Source: Clostridiales bacterium UBA2432 | Lineage (GTDB): Bacteria; Bacillota; Clostridia; Lachnospirales; Vallitaleaceae | Reading direction: 5' to 3' | NCBI GenBank assembly: GCA_002342805.1 | Contig: DDQW01000014.1 | Coordinates: forward strand, 35,375-99,374 | Length of the DNA stretch: 64,000 bases | Shown here: positions 61,445 through 64,000 of the stretch, piece after piece | Numbering within the stretch: position 1 is the stretch's first letter | Layout of the letters: each line of letters opens with the position of its first letter | Notes under the pieces: model-generated | Told to the model about the DNA's origin: nothing | Database searches by the model: none | What the model saw: the letters and a program-made list of their open reading frames with translations, nothing else | Position numbers and translations under genes: made by a program

Positions 61445-62356
61445 TTAATTATTTAACGTACTTTTCCTATAATTTGCTGGTGTGACTCCATATTTTTTCT
61501 TAAAGAGTCGAATGAAGTAACTACAATCTTCATAGCCTAATTCAAGAGAAAGATTAATTATCGGTAGATCTTTGTTTTCTAAAAGTTTAATTGATTTATC
61601 TAGTTTAATCTCATTGATGAAGGCATTAAAGCCTATTCCGTTTTCCTTCTTGAATAGTTTACTAAAATAGCTCGTACTAATATTGCATAGATTGGCCATT
61701 TCTGTTAAACGTATCTTTTCTTTATAATGTTGGTCAATATAATCATATGCGGGTTGAAGTATGGTTTCATCATTTTTAAATTCTCGATTATAATACGACT
61801 GTACGTCTTGAACATCTTCATATAAGTCTTTCTTAATTAATGCCTCGTCTACAATATATCGTATACCCAACTCAATGAGGTGTGCTACGGCATTAAGTTT
61901 TTTATGGTTAATTACAGGTATCTTGGCGTAAGATGACTTTAGTTCAGGATACTCCTCTATATCTGTTTGTGAGCGTTTACTAACAATCCATTCGAGTTGC
62001 ATCGATTCATCATCTTGAAGGTTTACTTGTCCCGCCATCAGTGCTCCCATATATTGATCGTTAATAATAATGGGAACCGAAAAGTCAACAAGTCCAAAAT
62101 GGCATTTATAAACAAAGGCATTGCCACTTCGAACCGCTTCAAGGCCACCTCTCGAATCACATTTTTCACACAACTGATTCAATGCTTCTATTTCTCTGAC
62201 TTTTGCACAAAACAAGCTACAATTACTATGATTGGTGACAGGGTTTCCTCTGTAATCAACCATAATAATTGCTAAATCTGTTGCAATTGCCAATTCATCT
62301 TGAATTTGTTGTATTTTTCGTGTATCAAATAAATTGCTCATTTGAATAATATTCAT
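61445..62356 (-). CDS. PocR-domain AraC family regulator of glycerol/dihydroxyacetone genes
   Basis: 303 residues. The PocR ligand domain (about 10-165) has the cysteine pattern CSLFCAKVREIEALNQLCEKCDSRGG (about 47-70) and VYKCHFGLVDFSVPI. The AraC domain (about 200-300) has IRLTEMANLCNISTSYFSKLFKKENGIGF and NLSLELGYEDCSYFIRLFKKKYGVTP. In Salmonella PocR controls propanediol use and related domains respond to diols and glycerol. It is upstream of gldA-dhaKL on the same strand and is their likely regulator. The start has a rather distant GAGGTG site. Confidence 0.9.
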   Translation of the reverse strand: MNIIQMSNLFDTRKIQQIQDELAIATDLAIIMVDYRGNPVTNHSNCSLFCAKVREIEALNQLCEKCDSRGGLEAVRSGNAFVYKCHFGLVDFSVPIIINDQYMGALMAGQVNLQDDESMQLEWIVSKRSQTDIEEYPELKSSYAKIPVINHKKLNAVAHLIELGIRYIVDEALIKKDLYEDVQDVQSYYNREFKNDETILQPAYDYIDQHYKEKIRLTEMANLCNISTSYFSKLFKKENGIGFNAFINEIKLDKSIKLLENKDLPIINLSLELGYEDCSYFIRLFKKKYGVTPANYRKSTLNN

Positions 62357-62379
62357 TACAGGTCACTTCACCTCATATT

Positions 62380-62877
62380 TTATGACACTATTTTTTCATA
62401 GACAAGGACATCCAAAATACGATCAAACTTCTCTCCGACTTCTTTAAAATGTGCACACTTAAAGAATCCATTCTTCTCAAATAAGTGTATACTTTCTGTG
62501 TTTTCATGACAAATGACAGCTAACAAGGCATGAAAATCGAGTTCTTTTGCTTGCTCAATGATATGATCCAATGCCTTTTGTCCGTAACCGTTTCCTACAT
62601 GTTCAGGTGCAATATATATGGTTACTTCCGCTGTTTTATCATAAGCTTCTCTTGGTTTATAACGGTTTAGCAAACTATAGCCAACGACGCTTCCATTGAC
62701 TGTTAACACATAAGACGGAAAACGTTTCAACCCTGAAAAAGCTAAGTTCTTCATTTCATCATTGGTAATAGGTTCAATGCTAAATGTTGCTGTCGAATTT
62801 TCTATATAATAATTATAGATTTGCAGAGTCGCATAAATGTTTTCTTCTCTAAATGGTTTAATACTTAATGTTGACAC
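62380..62877 (-). CDS. GNAT family N-acetyltransferase (phosphinothricin-acetyltransferase-like)
   Basis: About 165 residues. IKPFREENIYATLQIYNYYI at the start, AEVTIYIAPEHVGNGYGQKAL with the acetyl-CoA pyrophosphate loop, and ESIHLFEKNGFFKCAHFKEVGEKFDRILDVLVYEK at the end are typical of PAT/MddA-type acetyltransferases. The substrate is unknown. The frame opens at a TTG inside the upstream gene, but AAGGAG lies 9 bases before a GTG at 62877, which I take as the start. It begins four bases after the glycosyltransferase stop. Confidence 0.85.
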   Translation of the reverse strand: MSTLSIKPFREENIYATLQIYNYYIENSTATFSIEPITNDEMKNLAFSGLKRFPSYVLTVNGSVVGYSLLNRYKPREAYDKTAEVTIYIAPEHVGNGYGQKALDHIIEQAKELDFHALLAVICHENTESIHLFEKNGFFKCAHFKEVGEKFDRILDVLVYEKIVS

Positions 62878-62881
62878 CAGC

Positions 62882-63934
62882 TTAAGCTCCTTGTTCAATT
62901 ATTTTCAAGGCGATATTTTTTGCATCATTTGGAAGTGGGTCATGAACCAATGAGCGCATTCGAATATTTAATTCCTTTATATCTAGATTGGCTAATTCAC
63001 TTGGGTCTAGCTTAAAGCAACGTCCTTCTTGAATTAATTTTTCAGTAATCTCTCCATCTTCAATGTGATTCGCATCAACAACAGCAAAAGGAACGCCTGC
63101 TGTTAAGCATTCTGCTACCGCAGACCAACCTGGCTTAATTAGCGCCAAGGAACTTGCTGCAACATAATCTTGACTATGGGCAATTCGTCTTGGCAACTTG
63201 ACTACATGGGAATTACCGTCAATCTCAACATTTCCGGTTGCATAAACATGCCCTGCTTGAAACTCAATAATAATCCGACTTAAGTTTGCAATTTGACCAA
63301 TTGACAGAAAACAGCTCGGCCAAAACTTCGTCTTAAAGTCATTACTTGATCCTTGGTTAACTCGGCGTACCGCTAATCCTACTTGCTCTTTGGGACAGGT
63401 TACATCAGCCATATCATCTGCATATGCTAGCTCATAAAAAATGTCAAGCTGATTGTAAGCATCAATAAAAGGTTGAATGAGCTCTGAATCAAGCCCCATT
63501 TTTTTATATCGATGATAAAAAGTATAATTCGAAATTCCAATCGCTTTTACACCTAATTTTTTTGCAACATGAATTCCAACGATACTAATATCCGTAATCA
63601 CTTGAACCACGTTCATTGACTGCAAACGTTCCACTTCTTTATCCACCGTTTGCTGAAATGTTTTCATAAAATCATCAATGGCTAACATGGTTTTCCCTTT
63701 GTCAAACTCAAAGGTATAGGGTTTGATTTCTGTTCCGACTTCTGTCGTAACCACTTGATATGTTACTCGTCCTAAGTAGTTTGATAAAAATACTTTTGAA
63801 TATTCAATCTGATCTTCACCGCATGCAAGATAAATCGAATAATCGGATTCTGCCAAAATATGTTCAATGATTGCCAATGATCTTGTCAGATGACCAAATC
63901 CCATATTAGATACATAATATGCTAATGTCTTCAT
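62882..63934 (-). CDS. GT-B fold glycosyltransferase (MurG/UGT-like)
   Basis: 350 residues. The N-terminal LAYYVSNMGFGHLTRSLAIIEHIL is the glycine-rich acceptor-side loop of MurG-like enzymes. The C-terminal half has SSLALIKPGWSAVAECLTAGVPFAVVDANHIEDGEIT, which is the UDP-sugar-binding region of GT1/GT28 families. No signal peptide. The donor and acceptor are not evident, and MurG itself is excluded by neighbours and motif details. It is followed immediately by the GNAT gene, so the two form a small operon. AAGGAGG precedes the ATG. Confidence 0.8.
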   Translation of the reverse strand: MKTLAYYVSNMGFGHLTRSLAIIEHILAESDYSIYLACGEDQIEYSKVFLSNYLGRVTYQVVTTEVGTEIKPYTFEFDKGKTMLAIDDFMKTFQQTVDKEVERLQSMNVVQVITDISIVGIHVAKKLGVKAIGISNYTFYHRYKKMGLDSELIQPFIDAYNQLDIFYELAYADDMADVTCPKEQVGLAVRRVNQGSSNDFKTKFWPSCFLSIGQIANLSRIIIEFQAGHVYATGNVEIDGNSHVVKLPRRIAHSQDYVAASSLALIKPGWSAVAECLTAGVPFAVVDANHIEDGEITEKLIQEGRCFKLDPSELANLDIKELNIRMRSLVHDPLPNDAKNIALKIIEQGA

Positions 63935-64000
63935 TCTCTTCCTCCTTGAAATAGTCGTTAAATAGTCTTTGCTTTCTACAATTGTACCAAATCGCTGGCG

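Noticed and set aside
1..64000. tRNA, rRNA, prophage or integrative element genes
   Set aside because: None seen; gene density, composition and operon structure are those of ordinary chromosome throughout.

Overview
The window looks like a piece of the chromosome of a low-GC, free-living or gut-type Clostridia-class Firmicute (Vallitalea/Lachnospirales-like by gene content; the species cannot be fixed from sequence alone). The reasons are AT-rich DNA, strong AGGAGG ribosome sites, YesM/YesN-type two-component systems, Gram-positive lipoprotein sugar receptors, a split GlgC/GlgD ADP-glucose pyrophosphorylase, DUF975 and MpsC/DUF2294 proteins. I see no rRNA, tRNA, CRISPR array, prophage or insertion sequence. 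No gap between genes exceeds 300 bases.

Layout. 1-4.6 kb: a partial AAA ATPase, YaaA, and a large beta-propeller diguanylate cyclase. 4.8-10.6 kb: uronate catabolism (uxaB-uxaA-uxaC) with a divergent AraC regulator. 10.6-13 kb: an HDOD protein, a radical SAM protein that may be the queuine lyase QueL, and a queuosine-precursor transporter behind a preQ1-I riboswitch. 13-17.7 kb: an MpsC/DUF2294-diguanylate cyclase operon, glgC-glgD, and a TetR regulator whose promoter carries the same operator as the MpsC operon. 17.9-28.6 kb: DUF975, then a monosaccharide ABC transporter (ChvE/MmsA/MmsB type) beside a sensing operon made of a receptor lipoprotein, histidine kinase, response regulator and a tandem-receptor protein. 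28.8-32.7 kb: a Fur-boxed iron-siderophore ABC operon. 32.7-34.6 kb: an esterase and a diguanylate cyclase. 34.7-47.3 kb: a polysaccharide locus with a CUT1 transporter, a GH31 glycosidase, a giant lyase-like/GH105 fusion, and a divergent YesM/YesN pair. 47.3-53.8 kb: an alpha-galactoside operon (CUT1 transporter, GH36) with its LacI repressor. 53.8-62.4 kb: mgtE, glpK, an orphan sugar receptor, a small unknown protein, and dihydroxyacetone/glycerol genes dhaL, dhaK, gldA with a PocR-AraC regulator. 62.4-64 kb: a GNAT acetyltransferase and a MurG-like glycosyltransferase.

Together the genes describe a scavenger of plant or algal polysaccharides. Oligosaccharides enter through ABC transporters and are cut inside the cell by GH31, GH105 and GH36. 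Uronates pass through the Uxa pathway, glycerol through GlpK or GldA/DhaKL, and surplus glucose can go to glycogen. Three diguanylate cyclases and a TetR-linked MpsC operon suggest c-di-GMP input. The most interesting items are the lyase-like/GH105 fusion, the two-receptor sugar-sensing operon, the shared TetR operator, the preQ1/queuine salvage pair, and a 21-bp-period direct repeat directly upstream of the polysaccharide transporter promoter.
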